Shown: one piece after another, positions 1-8,315 of the stretch
Position numbering within the stretch: the stretch's first letter is position 1
Layout: each line of letters opens with the position of its first letter
Origin: REEB95 sp035632395
Lineage (GTDB): Bacteria > Pseudomonadota > Alphaproteobacteria > ATCC43930 > CGMCC-115725
NCBI GenBank assembly: GCA_035632395.1
Contig: DASQGX010000067.1
Location: 1 to 34,334 of the forward strand
Direction of reading: 5' to 3'
Length of the DNA stretch: 34,334 nucleotides
Position numbers and translations under genes: made by a program
Notes under the pieces: generated by a model
Told to the model about the DNA's origin: nothing
The model's database searches: none
Seen by the model: only the letters and a program-made list of their open reading frames with translations

Positions 1-1093
1 CGCGGCGATGGTCGAGGAAGGCCTGCAGCGCCTCCTTCAGGTTCATCACCCGCGGCACGCCGTCCTTGTCGAGGACGTTGAGGTTGAGGCCGATGCGCGT
101 CTCGAGTTCGGTGGCGCGGAACAGCGATTCCATCAGCACCGTGGGCTCGACGTTGCGGCTCTTCGGTTCGAGCACCAGGCGGACGATGTCGGATGACTCG
201 TCGCGGACGTCGGCGAGCAACGGCAGCTTGCGTTCCTCCAAGAGCTGCGCGATGCGCTCGATCAGGCGCGATTTCTGCACCTGGTACGGAATCTCGGCGA
301 CCACGACCTGATAGGTGCCCTGGCCAAGCTTCTCGACGTTCCAGCGCGCGCGCAGGCGGAAGCTGCCGCGGCCGGTGGCGTAAGCCTGCTTGATGCTGGC
401 GGCGTCCTCCACCAGTACGCCGCCGGTCGGAAAATCCGGACCGGGCATCAGCTCGACCAAGTCGCCGATGCCGGCGCGCTTGTGCTTCACCAGATGGATA
501 AGCGCGTCGCACAGCTCGACGATGTTATGCGGCGGAATGCTCGTCGCCATGCCGACGGCGATACCCGACGCGCCGTTTGCCAGCAGATTGGGAAACCGCG
601 CCGGCAGGACCAACGGCTCGTCGTTTTCGCCGTCGTAGGTCGGCCGGAAATCGACCGTATTCTCGTCGATGTCGGCGAGCAGCGCCTCGGCCACCTGGGT
701 CAGGCGGCTTTCGGTGTAACGCATCGCCGCCGGATTATCGCCGTCGATATTGCCGAAATTGCCTTGCCCATCGACGAGCGGATAACGCTGCGCGAAATCC
801 TGCGCCAAACGCACCAGCGCGTCGTAAACGGCAACGTCGCCATGCGGATGAAATTTGCCGATCACGTCGCCAACGACGCGAGCGCATTTCTTGTAACCCG
901 ACTTCGGATCGAGCCGGAGTTGCCGCATCGCAAAGAGCAGCCGCCGGTGCACCGGTTTCAGGCCGTCGCGCACGTCGGGCAGCGACCGCGCCATGATCGT
1001 CGACAGCGCGTAGGAGAGATATCGTTCGCTCAGCGCATCGGCGAGCGCCACATCGCGCACCTCGCCGACCATAACGGAACCGGACTTCTTCAT
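1..1093 (-). CDS. parC: DNA topoisomerase IV subunit A (ParC), N-terminal part, cut by the window edge
   Basis: This is the breakage-reunion subunit of the type II topoisomerase that unlinks daughter chromosomes. The frame is open from ATG 1093-1091 to the window start, giving about 364 codons; the C-terminal half is outside. The start MKKSGSVMVGEVRDVALADA leads into the winged-helix/tower core. The motif HPHGD is near residue 82, PLVDGQGNFGNIDGD follows, and the active-site tyrosine lies in AMRYTESRLT. The ATG lies inside the recO stop (ATGA overlap), so it is the last visible gene of the lepB-rnc-era-recO-parC run. ParC rather than GyrA is inferred from the family wording of the core and from this gene neighbourhood. 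One oddity is that the residue matching E. coli ParC Ser80 is valine (Val87) and the Glu84 equivalent is Asp91. Confidence 0.93.
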   Translation of the reverse strand, partial: MKKSGSVMVGEVRDVALADALSERYLSYALSTIMARSLPDVRDGLKPVHRRLLFAMRQLRLDPKSGYKKCARVVGDVIGKFHPHGDVAVYDALVRLAQDFAQRYPLVDGQGNFGNIDGDNPAAMRYTESRLTQVAEALLADIDENTVDFRPTYDGENDEPLVLPARFPNLLANGASGIAVGMATSIPPHNIVELCDALIHLVKHKRAGIGDLVELMPGPDFPTGGVLVEDAASIKQAYATGRGSFRLRARWNVEKLGQGTYQVVVAEIPYQVQKSRLIERIAQLLEERKLPLLADVRDESSDIVRLVLEPKSRNVEPTVLMESLFRATELETRIGLNLNVLDKDGVPRVMNLKEALQAFLDHRR

Positions 1094-1845
1094 GCCGACT
1101 CGATTCGTTGTGCCGTTAGAGTACCGGTTCGGCGCAGCACGTCAACGAAACGCGCACGCGCTGCCGGCGTTTTGCGGCCGTGCGGATGGAACACGCGGCG
1201 ATCGAGAAAGAAGCCGGTCAGCTTCAAGCCGTCGAGAACCTGCGCTCGGTCCGGCGTCACCGTCTCGTCGAGCAGAAACGGCGGCAGCACCAGGAGTCGT
1301 TCGCGGTACGGCGTCGCGGCCTCGGTCGAAACCGCCTGGCCCGACCGCGGCGACACATAGGTCAACCCGTCGCGGACACCGGTGGCTGCACAGCGCGACA
1401 GATCGAGGCCATAGCCGAGTTCAGCCAGCAGATCGAGTTCGAGCAGCACGTAGTGCGCAGCGTAGTCATCATCACGGCCGAGCCCGTCGAGCAAGCGGAT
1501 CATTCCGGCATAGAAGCGCGGATGAGGCTCGCGCTCCGGAAGCGTTGCTGCGGCTAACGCGGTCGCTGCAGCAAGGCATGCAAGGCGTGCGCGGTCGTCG
1601 ATAAAGCGCGCAGCGCGGCCGGTCAGCAATTCACCGGCATAGGTGCCGAGATGGTCGATCAAACGTGCCGACCACGTCAGGCTCACCTGGTTACCGATTT
1701 GATAGAGCGTGCGCGCTTTCGGTCCCTGCCCGCCGCGAACCAGTCCCGCATGCCGGCCGTGCTCCTTGGTCAGGACATCGACGATCAACGCGCGTTCGCC
1801 ATGCCGTCGCGTTGCGAGGACGATGCCCTGGTCGACCCAATGCAT
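1090..1845 (-). CDS. recO: DNA repair protein RecO
   Basis: RecO loads RecA onto SSB-coated DNA together with RecR in gap repair and recombination. The 251-residue product has the usual family length. It starts MHWVDQGIVLATRRHGERAL, typical of the N-terminal OB fold, with a basic helical middle containing YVLLELDLLAELGYGLDL and a C-terminal part ending ARFVDVLRRTGTL. Its ATG shares one base with the era stop (TAATG) and its own stop overlaps parC by four bases, so translation of the three is probably coupled. The lepB-rnc-era-recO order is a common proteobacterial arrangement. I saw no complete four-cysteine zinc site of the kind found in some RecO proteins. Confidence 0.93.
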   Translation of the reverse strand: MHWVDQGIVLATRRHGERALIVDVLTKEHGRHAGLVRGGQGPKARTLYQIGNQVSLTWSARLIDHLGTYAGELLTGRAARFIDDRARLACLAAATALAAATLPEREPHPRFYAGMIRLLDGLGRDDDYAAHYVLLELDLLAELGYGLDLSRCAATGVRDGLTYVSPRSGQAVSTEAATPYRERLLVLPPFLLDETVTPDRAQVLDGLKLTGFFLDRRVFHPHGRKTPAARARFVDVLRRTGTLTAQRIESA

Positions 1846-2759
1846 TATTCGTCGAAGTCGAGGCGCATGGCAGCGTAGCGTTCGCGATCCTCGGTCCAGT
1901 TTTCGGTGACGCGCACTTGCAAGAACAGATGGACGCGGCGCTGGAACATCGCCTCCAGATCGGCGCGCGCCGCGGCGCCGATGCTCTTGATTTGGCGCCC
2001 GCCTTGACCAAGCACGATTGCCTTCTGTCCTTCACGCGCAACATGCACGATCTGGTCGATGCGCACACTGCCATCCGGGCGGTCCTCCCATTTTTCAGTC
2101 TCGACCGTCGCCGAATAGGGCAGCTCCTGGTGCAGTTGGCGAAAAATCTGTTCGCGCGTCGCCTCGGCCGCCAGCAGCCGCAACGGCACATCGGTGATTT
2201 CGTCTTCCGGGTAAAGCCATGGCCCACGCGGCAATGCATTCGCGAGATAGAGCCTAAGGTCTTCGACGCCGTCGCCCGTCAACCCGGAAATCATGAAGAC
2301 GCGATCGAAGACCCCTTCCCGATCGAGTGCCTGCGCCAGCGGCAGAAGATCGCCGCGCTTCACTTTGTCCACCTTGTTGAGCGCGAGCACGGCACGCCGA
2401 TTCGCTGCGCGCAAACCGTCGATGATGCGGCCCGTATCCGCGTCGAGGCCGTGCGCGGCGTCTACCAATACAACAATCAACTCGGCTTCGTGCGCGCCGG
2501 TCCAGGCCGCCTTGACCATCGCGCGATCAAGTCGACGTTTCGGTTCAAAAATGCCAGGCGTGTCGACGAAGATGATCTGCGCGTTGCCATCGACGACGAT
2601 CCCCAGCATCCGCGCGCGCGTAGTTTGTACCTTCGGCGTGACGATCGCCAGCTTCGAACCCACAAGGCGATTGAGCAGTGTCGACTTGCCTGAATTCGGC
2701 GCACCAATCAGTGCGACGTGTCCGCAACGCGTCATCACGGGCGCTGTGTCGGTGCTCAT
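1845..2759 (-). CDS. era: GTPase Era, ribosome assembly factor
   Basis: Era is a GTP-binding checkpoint protein that binds the 3' end of 16S rRNA during small-subunit maturation. The 304-residue product has the P-loop GAPNSGKST near residue 20, the G2 region around TTRARMLG, DTPG (G3) and NKVD (G4). The C-terminal KH RNA-binding domain carries GQGGRQIKSIG near residue 260. Length and domain order are normal. The gene overlaps rnc by four bases at its start and shares a base with recO at its end. Its place between rnc and recO matches its role beside RNase III in rRNA processing. Confidence 0.97.
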   Translation of the reverse strand: MSTDTAPVMTRCGHVALIGAPNSGKSTLLNRLVGSKLAIVTPKVQTTRARMLGIVVDGNAQIIFVDTPGIFEPKRRLDRAMVKAAWTGAHEAELIVVLVDAAHGLDADTGRIIDGLRAANRRAVLALNKVDKVKRGDLLPLAQALDREGVFDRVFMISGLTGDGVEDLRLYLANALPRGPWLYPEDEITDVPLRLLAAEATREQIFRQLHQELPYSATVETEKWEDRPDGSVRIDQIVHVAREGQKAIVLGQGGRQIKSIGAAARADLEAMFQRRVHLFLQVRVTENWTEDRERYAAMRLDFDE

Positions 2760-3460
2760 GCGGAATCGCCCAACGACGCGAGCAGCGCCGCTGCCGCCGC
2801 GGCTTCGGCTTCGCGTTTGGAGGTACCCGACGCTGTTTCCGACTTGGCGCCGGGGACACTCACCGTCACCGTGAAGCGCCGGCGATGCGGCGGCCCGCTG
2901 GTATCGACCACCGTGTAACTAGGCAGGTTCAATCCGCGCGCCTGGGCCCATTCCTGTAAAGCGGTCTTGGGATCGCGCAGCGGCTGCGCCGCGCCGACGC
3001 GGCGCTCCCAATAGCGCTCGACGAAGCGCTGCGCCACCGCAAGGCCGCCGTCGAGATAGAGCGCCGCGATCAGTGCTTCGCAGACGTCGGCCAGTACGCT
3101 GGTGTTCTGACGTACGCCGGCGGCATCCTCGCCGCTCGACACGACAATGAATCCGCCGAGGCCGATTTCGCGCGCCACCGTCGCCAAGGTTTCACGCCGG
3201 ACTAGCGTTACATGGCGGCGGGTCAGCGCGCCCTCGTCATCGTCGGGAAAGCGTTGCCACAACAGCTGTGCGATGATCAGGCCGAGGACACGGTCGCCGA
3301 GAAACTCCAGCCGTTCATAGCCGCGTTCTGACGCGGCGTTCCGCTGCCGCGCGCTCGGATGCGTCAGGGCCTCAATGAGCAGCGCGGGATTCTCGAATCG
3401 ATGGCTGAGCGCGGCCTCCAGCGGTTCCACCCCGACGGACAATGGCGGCTTCACGACCAT
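2756..3460 (-). CDS. rnc: Ribonuclease III
   Basis: RNase III is the double-stranded RNA endonuclease that processes the rRNA precursor and structured mRNAs. I place the start at ATG 3460-3458 (MVVKPPLSVG, 234 residues). The open frame continues 56 codons further upstream, but that stretch runs back through the end of lepB and reads as low-complexity arginine/serine sequence. The signature ERLEFLGDRVLG sits at residues 49-60, holding the acidic metal ligands, with the second acidic pair in DVCEALIAALY. A C-terminal dsRNA-binding domain begins at DPKTALQEWAQARG and ends in TSKREAEAAAAAALL. No strong Shine-Dalgarno sequence precedes the ATG; only 28 bases separate it from the lepB stop, so coupled translation is likely. 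Confidence 0.95.
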   Translation of the reverse strand: MVVKPPLSVGVEPLEAALSHRFENPALLIEALTHPSARQRNAASERGYERLEFLGDRVLGLIIAQLLWQRFPDDDEGALTRRHVTLVRRETLATVAREIGLGGFIVVSSGEDAAGVRQNTSVLADVCEALIAALYLDGGLAVAQRFVERYWERRVGAAQPLRDPKTALQEWAQARGLNLPSYTVVDTSGPPHRRRFTVTVSVPGAKSETASGTSKREAEAAAAAALLASLGDSA

Positions 3461-3488
3461 ATCGCGGCCGCGACGCCGCGCGCCGCAC

Positions 3489-4238
3489 TCAATGGATCGA
3501 CGTGAACAACCGGTCGTAGCGGACGGTGAACGGCCAGTCCCAGAATTCCCACCAATGGGCGTAACCGTTGGTCGAGAAGAACAGGAATACCGCGCGGCCG
3601 ACGAAATTCTCTGCCGGTACGTAACCAACGCCGCTGGACGGGTCGCGGCTGTCCGACGAGTTGTCGCGATTGTCGCCCATCATGAAGTAGTGATCGGGCG
3701 GAACGGTGAAGACCGGCGTGTCGTCGAGCGGATAGTTGGTACCGGGAAGCTGGAGAATGGGATGCTGATAGCCATTCGGCAGCGTCTCCATATATTCCGT
3801 GTAGGTCGCGCCGCTGGCCGGATCCTGATAGACGCCGATCCGCTCGCGCTTTACCGGCTGGTCGTTGATGTAAAGAATTCCGTCCTTCATCTGGATGTGG
3901 TCGCCGGGCAATCCGATGATCCGCTTGATGAAATCGATCGACGGATCCTTGGGCAGCTTGAAAACGACGACGTCGCCGCGATGCGGCGCCGTAAACATTA
4001 TTCGGCCTTTGAACAGCGGCAGGCCGAGCGGCATCGAATAACGGCTGTAGCCGTAGGAAAATTTCGAAACAAATAGATAGTCGCCCACCAATAGCGTCGG
4101 GATCATCGATCCCGACGGAATGCTGAACGGCTCGTAGAAGAAGGTGCGAATGACGAGCGCGATGACAATCGCGTAAACAATCGTTTTGGCGGTCTCGGCG
4201 AGCCCGCTCGAGCCCCGGGCCGAAGTTCTGCTGCTCAT
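3489..4238 (-). CDS. lepB: Signal peptidase I
   Basis: This is the membrane serine protease that removes signal peptides from exported proteins. The 249-residue product has a single N-terminal transmembrane segment at about residues 19-36. It is followed by the catalytic serine box PSGSMIPTLL (Ser44), the general-base box RGDVVVFKLP (Lys94) and the late box GDNRDNSSDSR. Box order and spacing fit the Ser/Lys dyad of the S26 family. The protein is shorter than E. coli LepB, which has a second membrane segment, but normal for Alphaproteobacteria. It lies between acpS and rnc, the usual order in this group. Confidence 0.96.
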   Translation of the reverse strand: MSSRTSARGSSGLAETAKTIVYAIVIALVIRTFFYEPFSIPSGSMIPTLLVGDYLFVSKFSYGYSRYSMPLGLPLFKGRIMFTAPHRGDVVVFKLPKDPSIDFIKRIIGLPGDHIQMKDGILYINDQPVKRERIGVYQDPASGATYTEYMETLPNGYQHPILQLPGTNYPLDDTPVFTVPPDHYFMMGDNRDNSSDSRDPSSGVGYVPAENFVGRAVFLFFSTNGYAHWWEFWDWPFTVRYDRLFTSIH

Positions 4239-4330
4239 CCAGGAAATCCACTAACACATTGACGGAACCGGCCTAGGGAAGGCTGCCGGCGGCGCGGCCG
4301 CGACGATGAAGCCTTGCCGAGATTCGGAAG

Positions 4331-4750
4331 TCAAGTCCGGCGCTCCGCGGCATCAGCAACTTCCGCCGTAATGACGACCAGCGCCTGCGCAAGCGGCGGC
4401 TCGTCGGTCAGCGTGACGTCGATGCGCGGCATCATCCCATGCGGCGTCATTGCTTCGAGACGTGCCAAGGCTCCGCCCGTCAGTATCAATGTCGGACGCC
4501 CACCCGGTAGATTTACGACTCCGAGATCGCGCCAATAGACGCCCTTGCGGAAGCCGGTGCCAAGCGCCTTCGAACAGGCCTCCTTGGCGGCGAAACGCTT
4601 GGCATAGCTTGCGGCACGGTCACTACGGCGCTCCGAACGCTGGCGCTCGACCGGCGTGAACACCCGTTCGAGAAACCGGTCGCCGAAACGCGCGATTGTC
4701 TGCTCGATCCGGCGGATGTCGATCAAATCGCTGCCGACGCCGAGGATCAT
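4331..4750 (-). CDS. acpS: Holo-[acyl-carrier-protein] synthase
   Basis: AcpS transfers 4'-phosphopantetheine from CoA to the serine of apo-ACP, activating fatty acid synthesis. I use ATG 4750-4748 (MILGVGSDLIDIRRIEQTI), giving 139 residues. A longer open frame upstream lies inside pdxJ and has no family sequence. The magnesium-binding Asp8 is in GVGSDLIDI and the second acidic site is in KRFAAKEACSKALGTG. The ATG shares one base with the pdxJ stop (TGATG), which fits translational coupling. pdxJ-acpS is a conserved pair in Proteobacteria. The 80 bases after the gene before lepB show only GC-rich small palindromes and no clear terminator. Confidence 0.95.
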   Translation of the reverse strand: MILGVGSDLIDIRRIEQTIARFGDRFLERVFTPVERQRSERRSDRAASYAKRFAAKEACSKALGTGFRKGVYWRDLGVVNLPGGRPTLILTGGALARLEAMTPHGMMPRIDVTLTDEPPLAQALVVITAEVADAAERRT

Positions 4751-5511
4751 CACGCGCTCTTTTCGCCCCGCGCATTGCTGCGGGCCTGGTCCATCAAGGC
4801 GCGCATGCGCTTGATCGCGCTGTCGAGTCCGCCGAAGATCGCCTCGCCGATCAGGAAGTGGCCGATATTGAGCTCGACTATATTCGGAATGGAGGCTACC
4901 GCACCGACGGTTTCGAAGCTCAATCCGTGGCCGGCATGGCATTCAAGACCCAGTTCGTCCGCCAAGGCGGCGGCGCGCTGCAGACGATCGAGTTCGCGAG
5001 CGCGTGCGGAACCCGTCGCGTCGCAATAGGCGCCGGTGTGCAGTTCCACGACTGGCGCCCCGATCGCCTGGGCCGCGCGAACCTGCTTGTCGTCAGGATC
5101 AATAAACAGCGAGGTACGAACCCCGGCCTGCGCCAGCCGTGCGACGACGGACGCGAGCCGATCGCGCGCGCCGACAACATCGAGGCCGCCTTCGGTGGTC
5201 AACTCCTGACGCCGCTCGGGCACGAGACACGCCGCGTGCGGCCGGTGATGGAGCGCGATCGCCAGCATGGTGTCGGTTGCCGCCATCTCCAGATTGAGCG
5301 GCAATGCGATCTCGCGCGCGAGGGCGGCGATGTCAGCGTCGGAAATGTGACGGCGATCTTCCCGCAGATGCGCCGTAATGCCGTCGGCGCCCGCCGCTGC
5401 GGCCAACTTCGCCGCCCGCACTGGATCGGGATGCGCGCCGCCCCGCGCGTTACGGATGGTAGCGACATGGTCGATATTGACGCCGAGGCGCAGCGGCTGT
5501 TTCTGCATCAT
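4750..5511 (-). CDS. pdxJ: Pyridoxine 5'-phosphate synthase
   Basis: PdxJ condenses 1-deoxyxylulose 5-phosphate with 3-amino-2-oxopropyl phosphate in the last ring-forming step of vitamin B6 synthesis. The 253-residue TIM barrel is full length. It shows RLGVNIDHVATIRNARGG near the start, GADGITAHLREDRRHI, LNLEMAAT, and the late phosphate-binding segment IVELNIGHFLIGEAIFGGL. The gene starts five bases after the rsh stop and is coupled to acpS at its end, so rsh-pdxJ-acpS are probably co-transcribed. Confidence 0.96.
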   Translation of the reverse strand: MMQKQPLRLGVNIDHVATIRNARGGAHPDPVRAAKLAAAAGADGITAHLREDRRHISDADIAALAREIALPLNLEMAATDTMLAIALHHRPHAACLVPERRQELTTEGGLDVVGARDRLASVVARLAQAGVRTSLFIDPDDKQVRAAQAIGAPVVELHTGAYCDATGSARARELDRLQRAAALADELGLECHAGHGLSFETVGAVASIPNIVELNIGHFLIGEAIFGGLDSAIKRMRALMDQARSNARGEKSA

Positions 5512-5516
5512 GGTGA

Positions 5517-7658
5517 TCAGCCGCGCGCGCGTTCCACCGAATTGATCACCGGCGTCGCCCGCAAGGCGGCGATGATATTGGTCAAGTGGCGCACGTTCTG
5601 TACTTCGATATCGACAAGGATCTCGAAGAAATCCTGCGACCGGTTGGTGATCTTGAGGTTGGTGATGTTGCCGCCGCTCTTGCCGATGACCGTCGTCAAG
5701 CTGCCCAGGCTGCCGGGCTCGTTGCCGATGGTGACGCTGATCCGGCCGACGTGAACACGCCCGCCGTCGCCCTCGTCGCTCCAGGCGACGTCAAGCCAGC
5801 GCTCCGGCGTCTCAGCAAACGTGTCGAGCGTCTCGCAATCGATGGTATGGATCGTCACGCCCTTGCCCGTCGTCACGATGCCGACGATGCGATCACCCGG
5901 TAGCGGATGGCAACAACCGGCGAAATGCACCGCCATGCCAGGGATCATGCCGCGGATCGGGACTGCATTTTCCGACGCCTTCTTCGCCTTGCCGCGCGGC
6001 GTAAGGGTGACGACCTTGGCCGACCGCGCGTCCGCCTTCGGTGGAAAGATCGCGTGCACGATCTCGCGGCCGGTGTGCAGCCCCTCGCCGACGGCGACAT
6101 AGAGATCGTCGCGAGTCTTGCACTCGAACCGCTGCAACAACTCGTCGAGCGCCTTTTCGGCGAAGTCGTGGCCCTCCTGCCGGAATGCTTTCTGTAAAAT
6201 GGCCTTGCCGAGGTCGAGATATTGCTGGCGCTGCTGCGTCCGGATGAAACGCCGAATACGAGCGCGCGCCTTGCCAGTGACGACGAACCGCTCCCAAGTA
6301 GGCGACGGCGTCTGCGCCTTCGAAGTGACGATATCCACCTGATCGCCATTGGCCAGCGCCGTGCGCAAAGGCACCAACCGACCGTTGATCTTGGCGCCGA
6401 CGCACGTGTCGCCGATCTGTGAATGGACGGCATAAGCGAAATCGACGGCGGTGGCGCCGCGCGGCAATTCGATCAGGTCGCCTTTGGGGGTGAAGCAGAA
6501 TACTTGATCCTGGAACATTTCGAGCTTCGTGTGCTCGAGGAATTCCTGCGGATCGGGCGCGTGTTCGATGATATCGAGCAGCTCGCGCAGCCAACGGTAT
6601 TGGCGGCCTTCGGTCTTGGGCGCGCCCTGCTTGTAGACCCAATGGGCGGCAACGCCGAGCTCGGCGACTTCATGCATCTCGGGCGTACGGATCTGGATTT
6701 CGATCCGCTGGCGATGCGGGCCGATCACGCCGGTGTGCAGCGAACGATAATTGTTCGGCTTGGGCGTCGAGATGTAATCCTTAAACCGCCCCGGCACGAC
6801 CGGATACTTGCTGTGGAGAACACCGAGCGCATGATAGCACTGCTCGACATCCTCGACGACGACGCGGAATGCCATGATGTCGGACAACTGTTCGAAGCCG
6901 ACATTCTTTTTCTGCATCTTCTTCCAGACCGAGTAGGACGTCTTTTCTCGCCCGGAAACCTGCACCTCGATGCCGCTATCCTTCAGCGTCTGCTGCAGCT
7001 CGTCGATGATGCCGCTGACCAGATCGCCGCCCTTCTCGCGCAAAAAGTTGAGTCGTGTCTTGATACTGTCGCGCGCCTCGGGATTGAGCTCGGCGAACGC
7101 CAGATCCTCCAGCTCGTCCTTCATCGCGTTCATGCCGATGCGCTCGGCCAGCGGCGCGTAGATTTCCATCGTTTCGCGCGCGATGCGTTTGCGTTTGTCC
7201 GCGTCCTTGATGAAGTGGAGCGTGCGCATATTGTGCAGCCGGTCCGCCAGCTTCACCAGCAGGACGCGGATATCTTCCGACATCGCCAGGACCAGCTTGC
7301 GGAAGTTTTCTGCCTGCTTAGTCTGGTCCGATTGCAGCTCGATGCGCGACAGCTTAGTCACGCCGTCAACCAGGCGCGCGATCTCCGGCCCGAAAATCTT
7401 TTCGATATCCTCGAGGGTCGCGAGCGTGTCCTCGACCGTGTCGTGCAGCAGGCCGGTGATAATCGAAGCCGCATCGAGCTTCATCTTCGCCAGGATGCCG
7501 GCGACTTCGACGGTATGCGAGAAGTAGGGGTCGCCCGATGCGCGTTTCTGGGCGCCGTGCGCTTTCATCGAATAGACATAGGCGCGATTGATGGCGTCCT
7601 CGTCGGCCGATGGGTCGTAGGCCTTGACCCGCTCGACGAGCTCGAATTGACGCATCAT
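5517..7658 (-). CDS. rsh: Bifunctional (p)ppGpp synthetase/hydrolase Rsh
   Basis: Rsh makes and degrades the stringent-response alarmone (p)ppGpp. The 713-residue protein has the full RelA/SpoT domain order. An HD hydrolase has YFSHTVEVAGIL and LLHDTVEDT at residues 45-80. The synthetase has REKTSYSVWKKM near 238, RFKDYISTPKPNNYRSLHT near 290-310 and EIQIRTPEMHEVAELG. A TGS domain begins at VFCFTPKGDLIELPRGA, a conserved cysteine region contains FAGCCHPLPGD, and a C-terminal ACT domain follows. Both active sites look intact, and the charged RFKD motif is the form found in bifunctional enzymes rather than RelA's ExDD type. The gene begins with two ATGs in a row; I use the first. It lies downstream of rpoZ, the usual rpoZ-spoT linkage. 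Confidence 0.96.
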   Translation of the reverse strand: MMRQFELVERVKAYDPSADEDAINRAYVYSMKAHGAQKRASGDPYFSHTVEVAGILAKMKLDAASIITGLLHDTVEDTLATLEDIEKIFGPEIARLVDGVTKLSRIELQSDQTKQAENFRKLVLAMSEDIRVLLVKLADRLHNMRTLHFIKDADKRKRIARETMEIYAPLAERIGMNAMKDELEDLAFAELNPEARDSIKTRLNFLREKGGDLVSGIIDELQQTLKDSGIEVQVSGREKTSYSVWKKMQKKNVGFEQLSDIMAFRVVVEDVEQCYHALGVLHSKYPVVPGRFKDYISTPKPNNYRSLHTGVIGPHRQRIEIQIRTPEMHEVAELGVAAHWVYKQGAPKTEGRQYRWLRELLDIIEHAPDPQEFLEHTKLEMFQDQVFCFTPKGDLIELPRGATAVDFAYAVHSQIGDTCVGAKINGRLVPLRTALANGDQVDIVTSKAQTPSPTWERFVVTGKARARIRRFIRTQQRQQYLDLGKAILQKAFRQEGHDFAEKALDELLQRFECKTRDDLYVAVGEGLHTGREIVHAIFPPKADARSAKVVTLTPRGKAKKASENAVPIRGMIPGMAVHFAGCCHPLPGDRIVGIVTTGKGVTIHTIDCETLDTFAETPERWLDVAWSDEGDGGRVHVGRISVTIGNEPGSLGSLTTVIGKSGGNITNLKITNRSQDFFEILVDIEVQNVRHLTNIIAALRATPVINSVERARG

Positions 7659-7705
7659 GGAAGTATGTTCCGCCGGTCAACACCGCCGGCGTACGGACAA
7701 ACCGA

Positions 7706-7736
7706 GAGCGGCGCGACGGGTGAACCGCCGCCGCTC
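7706..7736 (-). terminator. Weak hairpin between rpoZ and rsh
   Basis: The bases GAGCGGCG and CGCCGCTC form a perfect 8-bp stem around a 15-base loop, eight bases after the rpoZ stop. The stem is followed by CGGTTTGTCC rather than a run of T. At best this is a partial terminator or an mRNA-processing structure between rpoZ and rsh. The role is inferred from position only. Confidence 0.3.
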
Positions 7737-7743
7737 CCGCTCA

Positions 7744-8229
7744 TCAAGGCTGGCCGTCTTCCGCGGGGCCGTCGCCTTCGGCCTCGCCTTCGGCGATGTC
7801 CGGCAGTGCCTCGTCGTTCAAACCGACGGCCTCGTCCTCGGCGGCCTCGAGCACGTCCTTCTCGAGATCCTCGTCCACCGCCTGATCGCCTTGCGCGTCG
7901 GCCAAAGCCGCGCCCTCGGTGCCCGGCACTTGGGCGATGTCAGAGCCAAGGCCGAGCTGCGTGCCGAGCTCGATCTCCTGGTCCTCCACCGGCTCGTCGA
8001 TTTCGACGTGCTTCTGGAGTCCTTTGACGAGGTTTTCCTCAAGGGTCTTGAGGGCAATGGTTTCGTCGGCGATCTCGCGCAACGCCACGACGGGGTTCTT
8101 GTCGTTGTCACGATCTACAGTCAGCGGTGCGCCACCCGCGACGTCGCGGGCACGTTGAGCCGAGAGGAGAACCAACTCGAATCGATTGGGAACCTTTAGA
8201 ATGCAGTCTTCGACCGTAACCCGCGCCAT
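7744..8229 (-). CDS. rpoZ: DNA-directed RNA polymerase omega subunit, long acidic C-terminus
   Basis: Omega helps assemble and stabilise the beta' subunit of RNA polymerase. The first 75 residues are canonical: MARVTVEDCILKVPNRFELV, then LLSAQRARDV and NPVVALREIADETI. After residue 78 the protein turns into a low-complexity, strongly acidic tail rich in Asp, Glu, Ala and Gly up to residue 161. Alphaproteobacterial omegas often carry an acidic tail, but from memory they are usually nearer 120-135 residues, so this one is long. A good ribosome site, GGAGATC, precedes the ATG. A promoter candidate with an overlapping palindrome lies just upstream. Confidence 0.94.
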   Translation of the reverse strand: MARVTVEDCILKVPNRFELVLLSAQRARDVAGGAPLTVDRDNDKNPVVALREIADETIALKTLEENLVKGLQKHVEIDEPVEDQEIELGTQLGLGSDIAQVPGTEGAALADAQGDQAVDEDLEKDVLEAAEDEAVGLNDEALPDIAEGEAEGDGPAEDGQP

Positions 8230-8263
8230 GTATCTTGATCTCCGGAAACCGCGTTGATCTTAC

Positions 8264-8299
8264 AATATAAGTGGGCTGCTATTGCACTGCAACAGCAGC
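8264..8299 (-). promoter_or_regulatory. Promoter of rpoZ with an overlapping 25-bp palindrome
   Basis: On the minus strand, TTGCAG (8292-8287) and TATATT (8269-8264) are separated by exactly 17 bases and match sigma-70 type -35 and -10 boxes. The predicted start of transcription gives a leader of roughly 28 bases before the rpoZ ATG. A near-perfect palindrome at 8275-8299 (GCTGCT-N-TTGCA-N-TGCAA-N-AGCAGC) covers the -35 box and part of the spacer. It could be an operator, or a hairpin at the end of the upstream glycosyltransferase mRNA; it has no T-run after it. Confidence 0.5.
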
Positions 8300-8315
8300 G
8301 TCGGACAACCCCCGA

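Noticed and set aside
482..1360. 292-codon plus-strand open frame
   Set aside because: Antisense of parC and recO; the minus-strand frames carry the conserved motifs.
3461..3628. N-terminal extension of RNase III
   Set aside because: The open frame runs back across the end of lepB and reads as low-complexity Arg/Ser sequence; family homology begins just after the ATG at 3460.
4696..5754. 352-codon plus-strand open frame
   Set aside because: Antisense of pdxJ and of the ends of acpS and rsh; no motif.
6423..8027. 534-codon plus-strand open frame
   Set aside because: It lies opposite rsh and rpoZ, whose minus-strand products are clear family members; the plus-strand translation has no recognisable motif. 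GC-rich codon use leaves long antisense frames open.
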